Assembly (NCBI GenBank): GCA_023247235.1
Contig: JAHFGW010000008.1
Span: 1 to 32,666, forward strand
Reading direction: 5' to 3'
DNA: 32,666 nt
DNA from: Candidatus Omnitrophota bacterium
Lineage (GTDB): Bacteria > Omnitrophota > Gorgyraeia > Aquiviventales > Aquiviventaceae
Shown: positions 22,738-30,365 of the stretch, piece after piece
Numbering within the stretch: the stretch's first letter is position 1
How the letters are laid out: each line of letters begins with the position of its first letter
Notes under the pieces: model-generated
Database searches by the model: none
Told to the model about the DNA's origin: nothing
Seen by the model: the letters and a program-made list of their open reading frames with translations, nothing else
Program-made: the position numbers and the translations under genes

Positions 22738-23412
22738 TCACGAGGGTTGGGCAGATGGCGCCGGGCCAGACGCCGGCGCAGGAGCGGCAGATTTGGTCGC
22801 GCGCGGTTGATAGACGTCCGAGTTGTAGCGGGGCTCAAGCCCCTGGGAGCCGAAGTCCGGGATCGGATATTCGCCGCGCTTCTCGCCCATCGCCTGCGTG
22901 AAGGAGCGGCTGCGAATGCGCTCCTGCAGCTTCGTGAGGCCTTCCAGCAGCGCCTGGGGGGTCGGCGGGCACCCCGGGATATAGACGTCCACCGGGATGA
23001 AGCGGTCGATGCCCTTGAGGACGTTGTAGCCGGTGTGAAACGGTCCGCCGGATGTCGCGCACGCGCCCATGGAGATCACGTACTTCGGCTCGGCCATTTG
23101 GTTGTAGAGCCGCACGACTTGCGGGGCCATTTTCTTGGTCACCGTGCCGGCGACGATCATGAGGTCCGCCTGCCGCGGCGAGGCGCGGAAGATCTCAGAG
23201 CCGAACCGCGCGATGTCATAGCGGGAGGCCGCGGTGGCGATCATCTCGATCGCGCAGCACGCCAGGCCGAACTGCAGCGGCCAGATCGAGTTGCTCCGCC
23301 CCCAGTTGACGAGCTGCTCCCACGTCGTCACGAAGACACCTTGCTTCTGCAGCTCGCTCTGTACTCCTTGCTCAGCGGCTATCGTCACGGCACGCGGCGG
23401 GTTCAGCTCCAT
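22738..23412 (-). CDS. nuoB: NADH-quinone oxidoreductase subunit B
   Basis: This 224-residue protein holds cluster N2, the last iron-sulfur centre before quinone. Its ligands are the adjacent Cys52-Cys53 (ACCAIEM), Cys118 (MGACATSGG) and Cys148 (PGCPPTP). The normal domain ends near residue 185. About 35 more residues follow, rich in Ala, Pro and Ser, similar in style to the NuoI tail. The ATG at 23412 lies inside the end of nuoA (10-bp overlap); the frame upstream of it is a shadow of nuoA. Confidence 0.95.
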   Translation of the reverse strand: MELNPPRAVTIAAEQGVQSELQKQGVFVTTWEQLVNWGRSNSIWPLQFGLACCAIEMIATAASRYDIARFGSEIFRASPRQADLMIVAGTVTKKMAPQVVRLYNQMAEPKYVISMGACATSGGPFHTGYNVLKGIDRFIPVDVYIPGCPPTPQALLEGLTKLQERIRSRSFTQAMGEKRGEYPIPDFGSQGLEPRYNSDVYQPRATKSAAPAPASGPAPSAQPS

Positions 23413-23771
23413 TCCAGCACGCCCTTGCGCCAGGCATACCCGAGCCCGACCCCGAGCACGGCGAGAAAGACCGCCATCTCGGCCAGCGCCACCGGCCCAA
23501 AGGCCTTCCACACCAGGGCCCAGGGATAGATGAAGACGACCTCGACATCGAAGAGGACGAAGAGGAGCGCATAGGTGTAGTACTGCACGCGAAACTGCAT
23601 CCACGGATCGCCCGAGGACTCCAGGCCGCATTCGTACGGCGCGAACTTCGAGGGGCCGGGCTTCTTGGGAGCGACGAGTTTGGCCAAGATCAGCGGCAAG
23701 GCGCCAAGGACGATGGCGACTCCGCCTAACAGGCCGATCAGGACGTATTGCTGGAGATAGGTCTCGGTCAT
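23403..23771 (-). CDS. nuoA: NADH-quinone oxidoreductase subunit A
   Basis: This 122-residue membrane protein has three helices. The conserved loop between helices one and two reads [20 protein letters not shown], with the family's FxPYECG core; [19 protein letters not shown], the second helix with its conserved acidic residues, follows. It heads the run nuoA-B-C-D-I-H. The ATG at 23771 is preferred over a TTG at 23801, giving the usual length. A clear ribosome binding site is lacking (only AGGG nearby). Confidence 0.94.
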   Translation of the reverse strand: MTETYLQQYVLIGLLGGVAIVLGALPLILAKLVAPKKPGPSKFAPYECGLESSGDPWMQFRVQYYTYALLFVLFDVEVVFIYPWALVWKAFGPVALAEMAVFLAVLGVGLGYAWRKGVLEWS

Positions 23772-23805
23772 TGCGGACCCTACGAGATGTGGGTGCCCCA
23801 ACGGC

Positions 23806-23997
23806 TTAACGGCAGGACCCGGCTGCAGTAGCCTCCGCCGGTTCCGGCAAGCCGGCCTGCCGCGTCACACCACCGTCGCGGAGCGCCAGTACGGATACCG
23901 GTTGCGTCGACGGCGCCGCCGGAGGGTCTTGAAGAGCCGACCGTGCGGCGCACTGCGGAAGCGGGGTTTCGGCTTCGATCACGCGGTCCCAGCACAT
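23806..23997 (-). CDS. Possible small ORF, 63 residues
   Basis: The 237-bp gap between the cobalamin-binding-type gene and nuoA contains this ATG-to-TAA frame, beginning MCWDRVIEAETPLPQCAA. It has no recognisable domain, signal or membrane segment, and codon use with GC-rich third positions is only mildly supportive. AGGT precedes the ATG loosely. The gap was also read for a riboswitch; no cobalamin-box pattern was found. The nuo promoter should lie in this gap but no clear boxes were seen. Confidence 0.25.
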   Translation of the reverse strand: MCWDRVIEAETPLPQCAARSALQDPPAAPSTQPVSVLALRDGGVTRQAGLPEPAEATAAGSCR

Positions 23998-24008
23998 CGT
24001 TAGGTACC

Positions 24009-24917
24009 TTACCTTATCCTACCGAAGGACCCCGTCGGAATCAAGCTGCCGCAGCGCTCAGGATGGAATAACCCGGCCAGCAGCTCCACGCCCTCCGCGA
24101 GCCGGGGCCCTGCTCCGTTGAACAGCGCCGGGCCGTCGACCAGGTAGACGCGGCCGCGCTGCACCGCGGGCAGCCGCGCCCACAGGGGCTCGGCCTCCAC
24201 CACGCTCAGCTCGCTGCGTGTTCGCTCAACAGACAACCCGCATGGCATCAACACCAGGACCTCGGGGGCGGCCGCCGCGATGGCGTCCCACGTCACGGTC
24301 CGTGACGGCTCCCCGGCATGCCCCAGGACCTCGCGCCCTCCGGCATGTTCGACCATCTCCGGCACCCAATGGCCGGAGGCCATCGGAGGCTTCAGCCACT
24401 CCAAGCAGAAGACGCGCGGCCGCGCCGCATCCGCGACGCGCTTGCGCACGGCCTCAATCCGCTGACGCATCGAGCGGGTCAATCGCTGGGCCTGTTCAAG
24501 ACGTCCGGTGGCGCGGCCCAACGCCAGGATTTCCTCCAGCAGCTCGGCGATGGAATGCGTGTGGAGCGCGAGCACCTGCGGCCTGGGCACCAGGTGAGCC
24601 AGCACCGGTTCCACCGCCTCGGCGCCAACCGCGCAGACCTCGCATACCCGCTGAGTGACGACAAGGTCGGGCCGCGCCTGCCGCAACGCCGCGTCATCGA
24701 CCGCGTACAGCGGCGTGCCGCGCCGCAGCGCCTCACGGACCTCGTCGTCGATGGCGCCGCTGGACAGCCCAGGGTCGATCGCGCTGCGCGTCAGCCGCGG
24801 TCCCTGCGCGGCCCCCGCCGGAACCCTGCACCCATGCGAGACGCCGACGATCTCCTGCTCAAGACCCAACGCGCACAAGATTTCCGTCCCAGCAGGAACA
24901 AGCGATGCGATGCGCAT
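24009..24917 (-). CDS. Cobalamin-binding-type protein, BtuF-like ABC substrate-binding fold
   Basis: This 302-residue protein belongs to the periplasmic-binding-protein fold of BtuF-like cobalamin or iron-complex binders. It opens with RIASLVPAGTEILCALGLEQ and VGVSHGCRVP, the common start of this group, then TQRVCEVCAVG and near the end GLFHPERC. No signal peptide is visible, and no BtuC/BtuD transporter genes are nearby, as is often true of this subgroup; it may therefore work in the cytoplasm or with a distant transporter. The ligand is inferred from family resemblance only. The ATG at 24917 lies 6 nt after TATCAT, suggesting a leaderless transcript, and no Shine-Dalgarno exists. Confidence 0.78.
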   Translation of the reverse strand: MRIASLVPAGTEILCALGLEQEIVGVSHGCRVPAGAAQGPRLTRSAIDPGLSSGAIDDEVREALRRGTPLYAVDDAALRQARPDLVVTQRVCEVCAVGAEAVEPVLAHLVPRPQVLALHTHSIAELLEEILALGRATGRLEQAQRLTRSMRQRIEAVRKRVADAARPRVFCLEWLKPPMASGHWVPEMVEHAGGREVLGHAGEPSRTVTWDAIAAAAPEVLVLMPCGLSVERTRSELSVVEAEPLWARLPAVQRGRVYLVDGPALFNGAGPRLAEGVELLAGLFHPERCGSLIPTGSFGRIR

Positions 24918-24923
24918 CGTCAG

Positions 24924-24929
24924 ATGATA
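24924..24929 (-). promoter_or_regulatory. -10 box of a likely leaderless promoter, BtuF-like gene
   Basis: TATCAT on the minus strand, exactly 6 nt before the ATG at 24917. No good -35 is visible; the place where it should be falls in the left arm of the repeat at 24933-25074. Confidence 0.5.
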
Positions 24930-24932
24930 TGT

Positions 24933-25074
24933 TGTGTAATGTGCAATGTGTAAGGTGTAATGGAAAAACTGCCAAACGCAAGAACCGTCACGGGCCCCAA
25001 GCAGCTGCCCGCCAACTCTCGCGCATAAGCCTGACCGGGTTTTTCATTACACATTACACATCGAACATTACACG
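24933..25074. repeat. Inverted-repeat element with GTGTAATG arms
   Basis: The left arm (24933-24962) and the reverse complement of the right arm (25045-25074) match in about 26 of 30 bases and are built from repeats of GTGTAATG. The match continues into the centre with GAAAAAC on both sides. The centre (about 80 bp) is unrelated and has no gene. The right arm supplies the TAA stop of the PGI-like gene; the left arm touches the BtuF-like promoter. A 26-bp identical arm recurs at 31373-31398. It looks like a small non-autonomous element. Confidence 0.75.
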
Positions 25075-26789
25075 CTCTCGAGGGCTTGCTCAACCGCACC
25101 GACGAGCCTGTCCATGCCCGCGTCCGCGTCAGCTCCCAGGTCGATGCGCAGGATGCGCCGCTGCCGCTGGCTCATGGCCTCGAAATCTCCGAGCGCCTGG
25201 GCTTGCTTCAGAATGCCGAAGGTGTAGTCGGTCCCCGGCACCGGCAAATCCGAGGTTTCCTGCGCACTCAGCAGCAGAAAGAGCCCGTCATCCGACCCGC
25301 CTTTGTAGAGCTGGCCGGTGGAGTGCAGGTAGCGCGGCCCGAACCCGAGCATGGTCGCCGCGCTCAGCCCGCGCCCGAGCCGCTCACGCAGCGCAGCCGC
25401 AGCATGATCGAGCGCGGTGGTGCGCGGGAGAAAGGAGAGCACCGCGCAGTAGTCGCCGGCTCGCCGGCCTTGCAGGAATTGGGTCAGCAGCTCGACGAGG
25501 CTCGAGACCCCGGCGCGCGCGGATCCAAAGACGCTCACGCCGTGATCCTGCAAGAGGGGTGGCGCGACCTCCCAGCGGCCGGTGCTGGCGTACTGGGCCA
25601 AGAGGGCCTTCGTGCGGTCCTTGCTTTCTTGGACGTTCGGCTCGTCAAACGGGTCAAGGTCCATCAGATAGCCGAGCAGCGAAGTCGCCAGCTCCCATCT
25701 CACGACTTCCCCACCCAGATCGTACCGGTCCTGCCAGGTGATGCGCGCCACGGGATGTCCGGCATCCGCCAGCGCCTGGGCGTGCCCCCGCACCGACGCA
25801 TCCGGATGCGCAGCTAATTGAAGCTCGATGAACAGGCGGTCGCGGCCGTACGAAGCCGGCGTCCACAACGGCTCCCCCATGATCGGAACCAGGCCTTTGC
25901 CAGCCTTGCCGGTGCTCTCCGCCACGAGCTGTTCGGCCCACGCCCCGAAGCCCTCCAGCGCCCCAGACGTCAGCAGCGTCACCCGAGTCCGCCCAGTCTG
26001 GGCGCCGGCGGCCAGCACCGCTGCCAGCTCCGCAGCCGGATGGCCCTCAAGCGGCGCCGACGGGCCGCACGCGTCGAGCATGGCGATCGCCCGCGCCAGC
26101 AACATGTCCACATCCAGCCCCAACATGGCCGCCGGCAGGAGGCCAAAATAGGTCAGGGCGGAAAACCGGCCGCCCACATCGCGCCCGCTGTCCTGGTCGT
26201 GGGCAAACACCTGGCGGAACTTCCACTGCTTGGCCCGCGTTTCCAATGGCGTTCCCGCGTCGGTGATCGCGAGGCAGTGGTCGCCTGCGGGACGTCCCGC
26301 GGCGCGGAAGGCCTCATAGAAATACGCGGAGAGCGCCTGCACCTCGCTGGCCGTCCCGGATTTGCTGGACACCACGACGCACAGCCGCTCCAGCGGCCCG
26401 CGCGCTTGGTGCGCGCGGATGGCGGTGGGATCGGTCGAATCCAGGATCGTCAGGTCGATGGCGCCCTGGGCAAGGCCGAATGTCTTCCGGCACACTTCGG
26501 CGAACAAGCTGCTGCCGCCCATGCCCAAGAGCAGCGCATGGGCATAGCCCGCGCTCAACAGCTCGCGAGCCACCTGGCGCAGCCGGCCGGTTTGGCCGGC
26601 CATGTACCGAGGGATGGTCAGCCAGCCTAGGCGCTGGCGAATAGCCTCTTGCCTGCGGGCATCCCGGCTCCACAGACTCGTATCGCGCTCCCACAGGCGC
26701 GGGAGCGCGCGCTCGGCCGCTAATCGCTTGAAGACGGCCTCCACAGCGGCGCGTGCGGAGCCGGCCAGGAGGCTCTGAGTCGAGGGCAT
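25068..26789 (-). CDS. Glucose-6-phosphate isomerase-like sugar isomerase
   Basis: This 573-residue protein carries two SIS-type sugar-phosphate binding parts. The first has HALLLGMGGSSLFAEVCRKTFG and the PGI signature-like VVSSKSGTASEVQALSAYFYE. The last 200 residues, with GPRYLHSTGQLYKGG, are the type seen in glucose-6-phosphate isomerases that are fused to transaldolase in other bacteria. It would interconvert glucose-6- and fructose-6-phosphate. No transaldolase domain is attached. The ATG at 26789 lies 7 bp below the DUF3047 gene. The stop codon is formed by an inverted-repeat arm. Confidence 0.82.
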   Translation of the reverse strand: MPSTQSLLAGSARAAVEAVFKRLAAERALPRLWERDTSLWSRDARRQEAIRQRLGWLTIPRYMAGQTGRLRQVARELLSAGYAHALLLGMGGSSLFAEVCRKTFGLAQGAIDLTILDSTDPTAIRAHQARGPLERLCVVVSSKSGTASEVQALSAYFYEAFRAAGRPAGDHCLAITDAGTPLETRAKQWKFRQVFAHDQDSGRDVGGRFSALTYFGLLPAAMLGLDVDMLLARAIAMLDACGPSAPLEGHPAAELAAVLAAGAQTGRTRVTLLTSGALEGFGAWAEQLVAESTGKAGKGLVPIMGEPLWTPASYGRDRLFIELQLAAHPDASVRGHAQALADAGHPVARITWQDRYDLGGEVVRWELATSLLGYLMDLDPFDEPNVQESKDRTKALLAQYASTGRWEVAPPLLQDHGVSVFGSARAGVSSLVELLTQFLQGRRAGDYCAVLSFLPRTTALDHAAAALRERLGRGLSAATMLGFGPRYLHSTGQLYKGGSDDGLFLLLSAQETSDLPVPGTDYTFGILKQAQALGDFEAMSQRQRRILRIDLGADADAGMDRLVGAVEQALESV

Positions 26790-26796
26790 GCGCGGA

Positions 26797-27519
26797 CTAC
26801 TTGCCCGCCTTGTGTGGCGGGCGCGGTGGAGTGCGGCTGATGCGCATGTCGTCGAAATAGGCCACGGCGTGCGTTCCGGTGTTGTCGGCGTCCGTCATCA
26901 GGCCGATCGCCACCACGTCGGGCGGATGGCCGCCGAAGACTCGTTCGTAATCTTCCTCGAGATTCCGTTGCACGCGGCGCCATCCATCGCCCGATGCGGG
27001 GCCGCTGTCGGCCACGAGGATCTTGGAGGTAGGCGAGAAGGCGCTGCTGAGCAGCGTGCCAAACGGCAGCACGGCGGACCAGACGTAGTCGAGGTTCCGG
27101 CGCTGCCAGGGCAGCCCGGGCGTGTCGAAGTACACGTAGACGCGCGCCGCGGCATCCGAGCCCTGCTTGCGCTTCAAGTCTTCTCCATCGACATGCCGCT
27201 CGACCCGCCAGTCCCACGAGAGCCACTCATATTTATCCGGGTTGAATCGGAGCGGTGCGAGCAAGATGGAGGCGCCGCCGCGGCTCTCCGCGCGCAAGCA
27301 GGAACGGCCGTCAACGGTCACGACCTCATAGGTGGTCTGCCCTTTCACTTCGATTTCGCGCCAGCGCGAAGGATCCACATGATCAAAGGGTTCGTGCCAG
27401 AGCACAGGCTCGGTCGGCCGTTCCAGCAGCGGCGGAAGGACGGGAATCGTGACACGCCGCGTGCCGCAGCCGCAGGCCACGAGCAGGGCGCCCAAGACCG
27501 CGCTCCAGGACAGAGACAT
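26797..27519 (-). CDS. DUF3047 lipoprotein
   Basis: This 240-residue protein has a signal MSLSWSAVLGALLVACGC, whose LVAC fits a lipobox. The rest matches DUF3047: VLWHEPFDHVDPSRWREIEV, LSWDWRVERHVDGEDLKRKQ with SDAAARVYVYFD, then AIGLMTDADNTGTHAVAYFD close to the end. DUF3047 has a jelly-roll-like pattern resembling carbohydrate-binding folds; function unknown. The ATG at 27519 is preferred over one 48 bp upstream because it gives a compact signal peptide. No ribosome binding site is obvious. Confidence 0.8.
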   Translation of the reverse strand: MSLSWSAVLGALLVACGCGTRRVTIPVLPPLLERPTEPVLWHEPFDHVDPSRWREIEVKGQTTYEVVTVDGRSCLRAESRGGASILLAPLRFNPDKYEWLSWDWRVERHVDGEDLKRKQGSDAAARVYVYFDTPGLPWQRRNLDYVWSAVLPFGTLLSSAFSPTSKILVADSGPASGDGWRRVQRNLEEDYERVFGGHPPDVVAIGLMTDADNTGTHAVAYFDDMRISRTPPRPPHKAGK

Positions 27520-27630
27520 GGGGCGCCAACCGAAGCATTGAGCGCGTCGCCGCCGGTCATGGAGCATGCGGAATCATCACCTGGCCGCCCGTGAGGCGGC
27601 TCGCACCGTGAGCCCGGCGTGCGAGGAAGG

Positions 27631-28140
27631 CTACTTGAGGACTTCGGCCGCGTTCAGCTCGCCGCTGGCTGCCGAAGAATCGGCGTAGGCGCCGAGCTTT
27701 TCCCACGTGTGCCGGCCGACGACGCCGTCCACTTTGAGGCCGTTAATGCGCTGGAATTCACGGACCGCTTCGCGCGTCTGGGGGCCCATCTTGCCGTCCA
27801 CCGGCCCTTGGTAGAATCCGGCGCTCTTCAGGGTTTGCTGGACTTCTCGCGTCGCTGGTCTAAAGGACGCGCTCTTGGCCCGCTTGGCGGAGGGCTTCGC
27901 CGGCGCCGGTTCTTTCCAGGAAGAGGCCGGATCGGCTCCCGCGCCGAACGGCTCGCTGTCCAGCAGGGCGCCACCGCCGACCGGCGGCTGCGTGCTCAGG
28001 CGCTCGAGTTGGGTGACCCGCTCATCCAATAACCCGACCTGCGATTCCAGGCGCTTGACGTGTTGTTTCGTGCCCATGCTTGCGCATCCGCTGATCGCGA
28101 GCATCCCCAACACGAGTCCTAACGCACGTGCCGATCGCAT
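27631..28140 (-). CDS. Peptidoglycan-binding-domain lipoprotein
   Basis: This 169-residue protein opens with a lipoprotein signal ending LAISGC (Cys19). A short coiled-coil stretch follows (KQHVKRLESQVGLLDERVTQ), then a Pro/Ala/Lys linker, and a PG_binding_1 domain at about 95-150: VQQTLKSAGFYQGPVDGKMG, with REFQRINGLKVDGVVG and HTWEKLG. It probably tethers the outer membrane, or whatever membrane it sits in, to the wall. GGAGG lies 7 nt before the ATG at 28140, and a clear promoter precedes it. DUF3047 follows after about 110 bp without other features. Confidence 0.88.
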   Translation of the reverse strand: MRSARALGLVLGMLAISGCASMGTKQHVKRLESQVGLLDERVTQLERLSTQPPVGGGALLDSEPFGAGADPASSWKEPAPAKPSAKRAKSASFRPATREVQQTLKSAGFYQGPVDGKMGPQTREAVREFQRINGLKVDGVVGRHTWEKLGAYADSSAASGELNAAEVLK

Positions 28141-28160
28141 TCGCCCCTCCTGTTTGCGCC

Positions 28161-28189
28161 AGTCTAACAGAATTCTCTAGGCCGTTCAA
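28161..28189 (-). promoter_or_regulatory. Promoter of the peptidoglycan-binding lipoprotein gene
   Basis: On the minus strand, -35 TTGAAC (28189-28184), a 17-bp spacer, and -10 TAGACT (28166-28161). The start near 28154 leaves a short leader containing GGAGG before the ATG at 28140. Confidence 0.6.
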
Positions 28190-28195
28190 CACGCC

Positions 28196-29095
28196 TCACG
28201 TGGGCCGATGACTCGCGCCCACCAGGCCGCAGGCATGATCCCGGGGCTCGATCTGCAGCGTCGTGTGGCGGATGCCAAACCGCCTCGACAACAGCTCATT
28301 GAGCTGCTGGAGCAGTTGGCTGCCGGTCCCGATGTCCTCGGCGATCACGTGCCCGCTCATGGCGTCCAAGCCGGTCGTGATGGTCCACAGGTGCACGTCA
28401 TGCACGTCGCACACGCCGGGCAGCGCCCGCATCGCCTCCATGACATCCGGGCTCCGCAGATGGCTGGGGCTTCCTTCAAGCAGAATGTTCACGGATTGCT
28501 TCACGAGCTGCCAGGAGTTGGCGCCGATCAAGACGCCAATGACCATGCTGGCGATGGGATCGGCGACCATCCAGCCGCGCCAGTGGATAAGTCCGCCCGC
28601 GATGATCACGCCCAGCGAGCCGAGCGCATCGCTCATCACATTGAGCCATGCCCCGCGCACATTCAAACTGCGCGCCCCGGCGCGCGAGAGAATCCACCCA
28701 TTCAACAAGTTGACCACGAGCCCCAGGCTGGCGATGACGAGCATCACGCCCGCTTGGACGGGCATGGGCTCCAGGAGCCGCCACAGCGCCCGGACATAGA
28801 TCCAGACTACGAGCAACCACAGCGCGATCCCATTGGCCAGCGCGGCGAGAATCTCGGTTCGATAGTACCCGTACGTCTTCTCCGACGTCGCCGGGCGCGT
28901 AGAAAACCAGGCAGCGAACAGGCTGAGGGCCAGCGCCGAGGCATCCGCGAGCATGTGCCCGGCATCGGCCAGCAAGGATAGACTCCCGCTGCTCCAGGCG
29001 GCGAGCCACTCGACGATCATCATCGCGACCGTCGAGATCAGCGCGAAGCGCAGTTCACGCTGCCCCCTGGTCGCGCGACGCGACGACCGGCTCAT
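28196..29095 (-). CDS. Cation diffusion facilitator (CzcD/ZitB-like)
   Basis: This 299-residue transporter has six helices in about residues 15-215 and a cytoplasmic C-terminal domain. It exports divalent metals against protons. The helix-2 site is ADAGHMLADASAL (His47, Asp51). The helix-5 site reads LNVMSDALGS (Asn151, Asp155), where zinc exporters usually have His; Asn here can change metal choice. The C-terminal domain contains LPGVCDVHDVHLWTITTGLD, a usual CDF segment. The ATG overlaps the dsbD stop (ATGA), so both are on one transcript. Confidence 0.9.
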   Translation of the reverse strand: MSRSSRRATRGQRELRFALISTVAMMIVEWLAAWSSGSLSLLADAGHMLADASALALSLFAAWFSTRPATSEKTYGYYRTEILAALANGIALWLLVVWIYVRALWRLLEPMPVQAGVMLVIASLGLVVNLLNGWILSRAGARSLNVRGAWLNVMSDALGSLGVIIAGGLIHWRGWMVADPIASMVIGVLIGANSWQLVKQSVNILLEGSPSHLRSPDVMEAMRALPGVCDVHDVHLWTITTGLDAMSGHVIAEDIGTGSQLLQQLNELLSRRFGIRHTTLQIEPRDHACGLVGASHRPT

Positions 29096-30321
29096 GGGGC
29101 GTGTCCTATCAGGCGCTGCCACCGCTCCAGAAACTCCTTCGGACTCACAAACCCCATGATGCGCAGCTCGCGCCGCTCGGTGCCGCGCGCATCGAACAGC
29201 AGCACGGTCGGCACCCCATAGATTTGCGAGGCGCTCAGGAATGCTTCGATCTCTTCGGAGATCTGCTCATCCAAGGTGACATCCAACCGAAACGCGCGCG
29301 CGCCCGCTAGCGCGCGCACGACGTCAGGATGGCGGAACGTCACGTGGTCCAATTCCACGCACGGCAAGCACCAATCCGCGTACACGTCGATCAGCACCGG
29401 CTGGCCCGCCGCCAGCGCCTGGCGCACTGCGGGTTCTTGAAACGGCTGCCAGGCCACCGAGGGACGGTCGACGCCACGCGGAATCACAAGCGCCAACCCC
29501 ATGGCGACAACGACGAAGCCTGCCGCGCGCCGCACCCACGGAAACACCCGTCCGCCTCGGGCGGCGCGCTCAAGCCAGCCGAGATAGATGCCGGAGCCGA
29601 TCAGCAATCCGGCCGCGCCCCAGGTCACCAGGCGCGGGCCAAGCAGTGGCCTGAGAAAATAGAGCGCCAGACCCCACAAGGCCAGTCCCAACGCCTGCTT
29701 GCACCAGACCAGCCACGGGCCTGCTTTGGGCAGGCGGCCCGCCGATGTGGCGCCCAGGGCCAAGAGGACATAGGGCAGGCCCATGCCCAACCCTAACACA
29801 AAGAAGACGAGCAACCCCATGAGCGGCTGCCCCAGGCGGCCAACGAACAGCAAGAGACCTAGCACAAAGGGCCCGATACACGGCGCGGCGATCAGGCCCA
29901 TCATCAGCCCCATGATCAACGCGCCGCCGAAGCCTGCGGAGGCCTGCCCGACCCGACCCAGCAGCCAGCCAGGCGCGCGCAGTTCGTACAACCCGAACAT
30001 GCTCAATGACAACCCGAGGATGACCGCCGCCACGGCCACGAGGATCAACGGATGCTGCAGCCACGAGCCGAGCAGCGCTCCGGTCTGCGCGGCAATCACT
30101 CCGAGCACCGCGTAGCTCAGGGAGAGCCCGATGACGTACGCCAGGGCCAGGCGAATCGTGCGCGCCGGCGCGCCCGGCGCCTGGCCGCTGAAAAACGCCA
30201 GGGTGACCGGGATCATGGGATACACGCAGGGCGTGAGATTGAGCGCAAGGCCGCCCACGAACACGGCCAGCAGGCCGACGAGGAGGCTGTGGTGTTCGAG
30301 GATGGCGCTGAGGTGTTCCAT
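29092..30321 (-). CDS. DsbD-type thiol:disulfide interchange protein, without the alpha domain
   Basis: This 409-residue protein moves reducing power from cytoplasmic thioredoxin to the periplasm. The membrane part (about 15-280) has the two key cysteines Cys32 (NLTPCVYPMIPV) and Cys148 (AAPCIGPF). The C-terminal thioredoxin domain has YADWCLPCVELD (Cys318, Cys321) and YGVPTVLLFD. The N-terminal DsbD-alpha domain of E. coli is missing. The ATG at 30321 lies 6 nt after TACAAT, a likely leaderless start. It is coupled to the CDF gene. Together with the VKOR-DsbA fusion and TlpA-like protein it serves periplasmic thiol balance. Confidence 0.9.
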   Translation of the reverse strand: MEHLSAILEHHSLLVGLLAVFVGGLALNLTPCVYPMIPVTLAFFSGQAPGAPARTIRLALAYVIGLSLSYAVLGVIAAQTGALLGSWLQHPLILVAVAAVILGLSLSMFGLYELRAPGWLLGRVGQASAGFGGALIMGLMMGLIAAPCIGPFVLGLLLFVGRLGQPLMGLLVFFVLGLGMGLPYVLLALGATSAGRLPKAGPWLVWCKQALGLALWGLALYFLRPLLGPRLVTWGAAGLLIGSGIYLGWLERAARGGRVFPWVRRAAGFVVVAMGLALVIPRGVDRPSVAWQPFQEPAVRQALAAGQPVLIDVYADWCLPCVELDHVTFRHPDVVRALAGARAFRLDVTLDEQISEEIEAFLSASQIYGVPTVLLFDARGTERRELRIMGFVSPKEFLERWQRLIGHAP

Positions 30322-30327
30322 TATGTC

Positions 30328-30356
30328 ATTGTAGCCTTGTGGCCCGAGCCACGCAA
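30328..30356 (-). promoter_or_regulatory. Leaderless promoter of dsbD-like gene
   Basis: On the minus strand, TTGCGT (30356-30351), a 17-bp spacer, and TACAAT (30333-30328), exactly 6 nt before the ATG at 30321. The -10 is a five-of-six match; the -35 is weak. Confidence 0.55.
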
Positions 30357-30365
30357 CGCACGCCC

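Noticed and set aside
23772-24008. Cobalamin riboswitch next to the BtuF-like gene
   Set aside because: The gap lies downstream of that gene and has no recognisable B12-box or conserved core; upstream of the gene there is a leaderless-type promoter instead.
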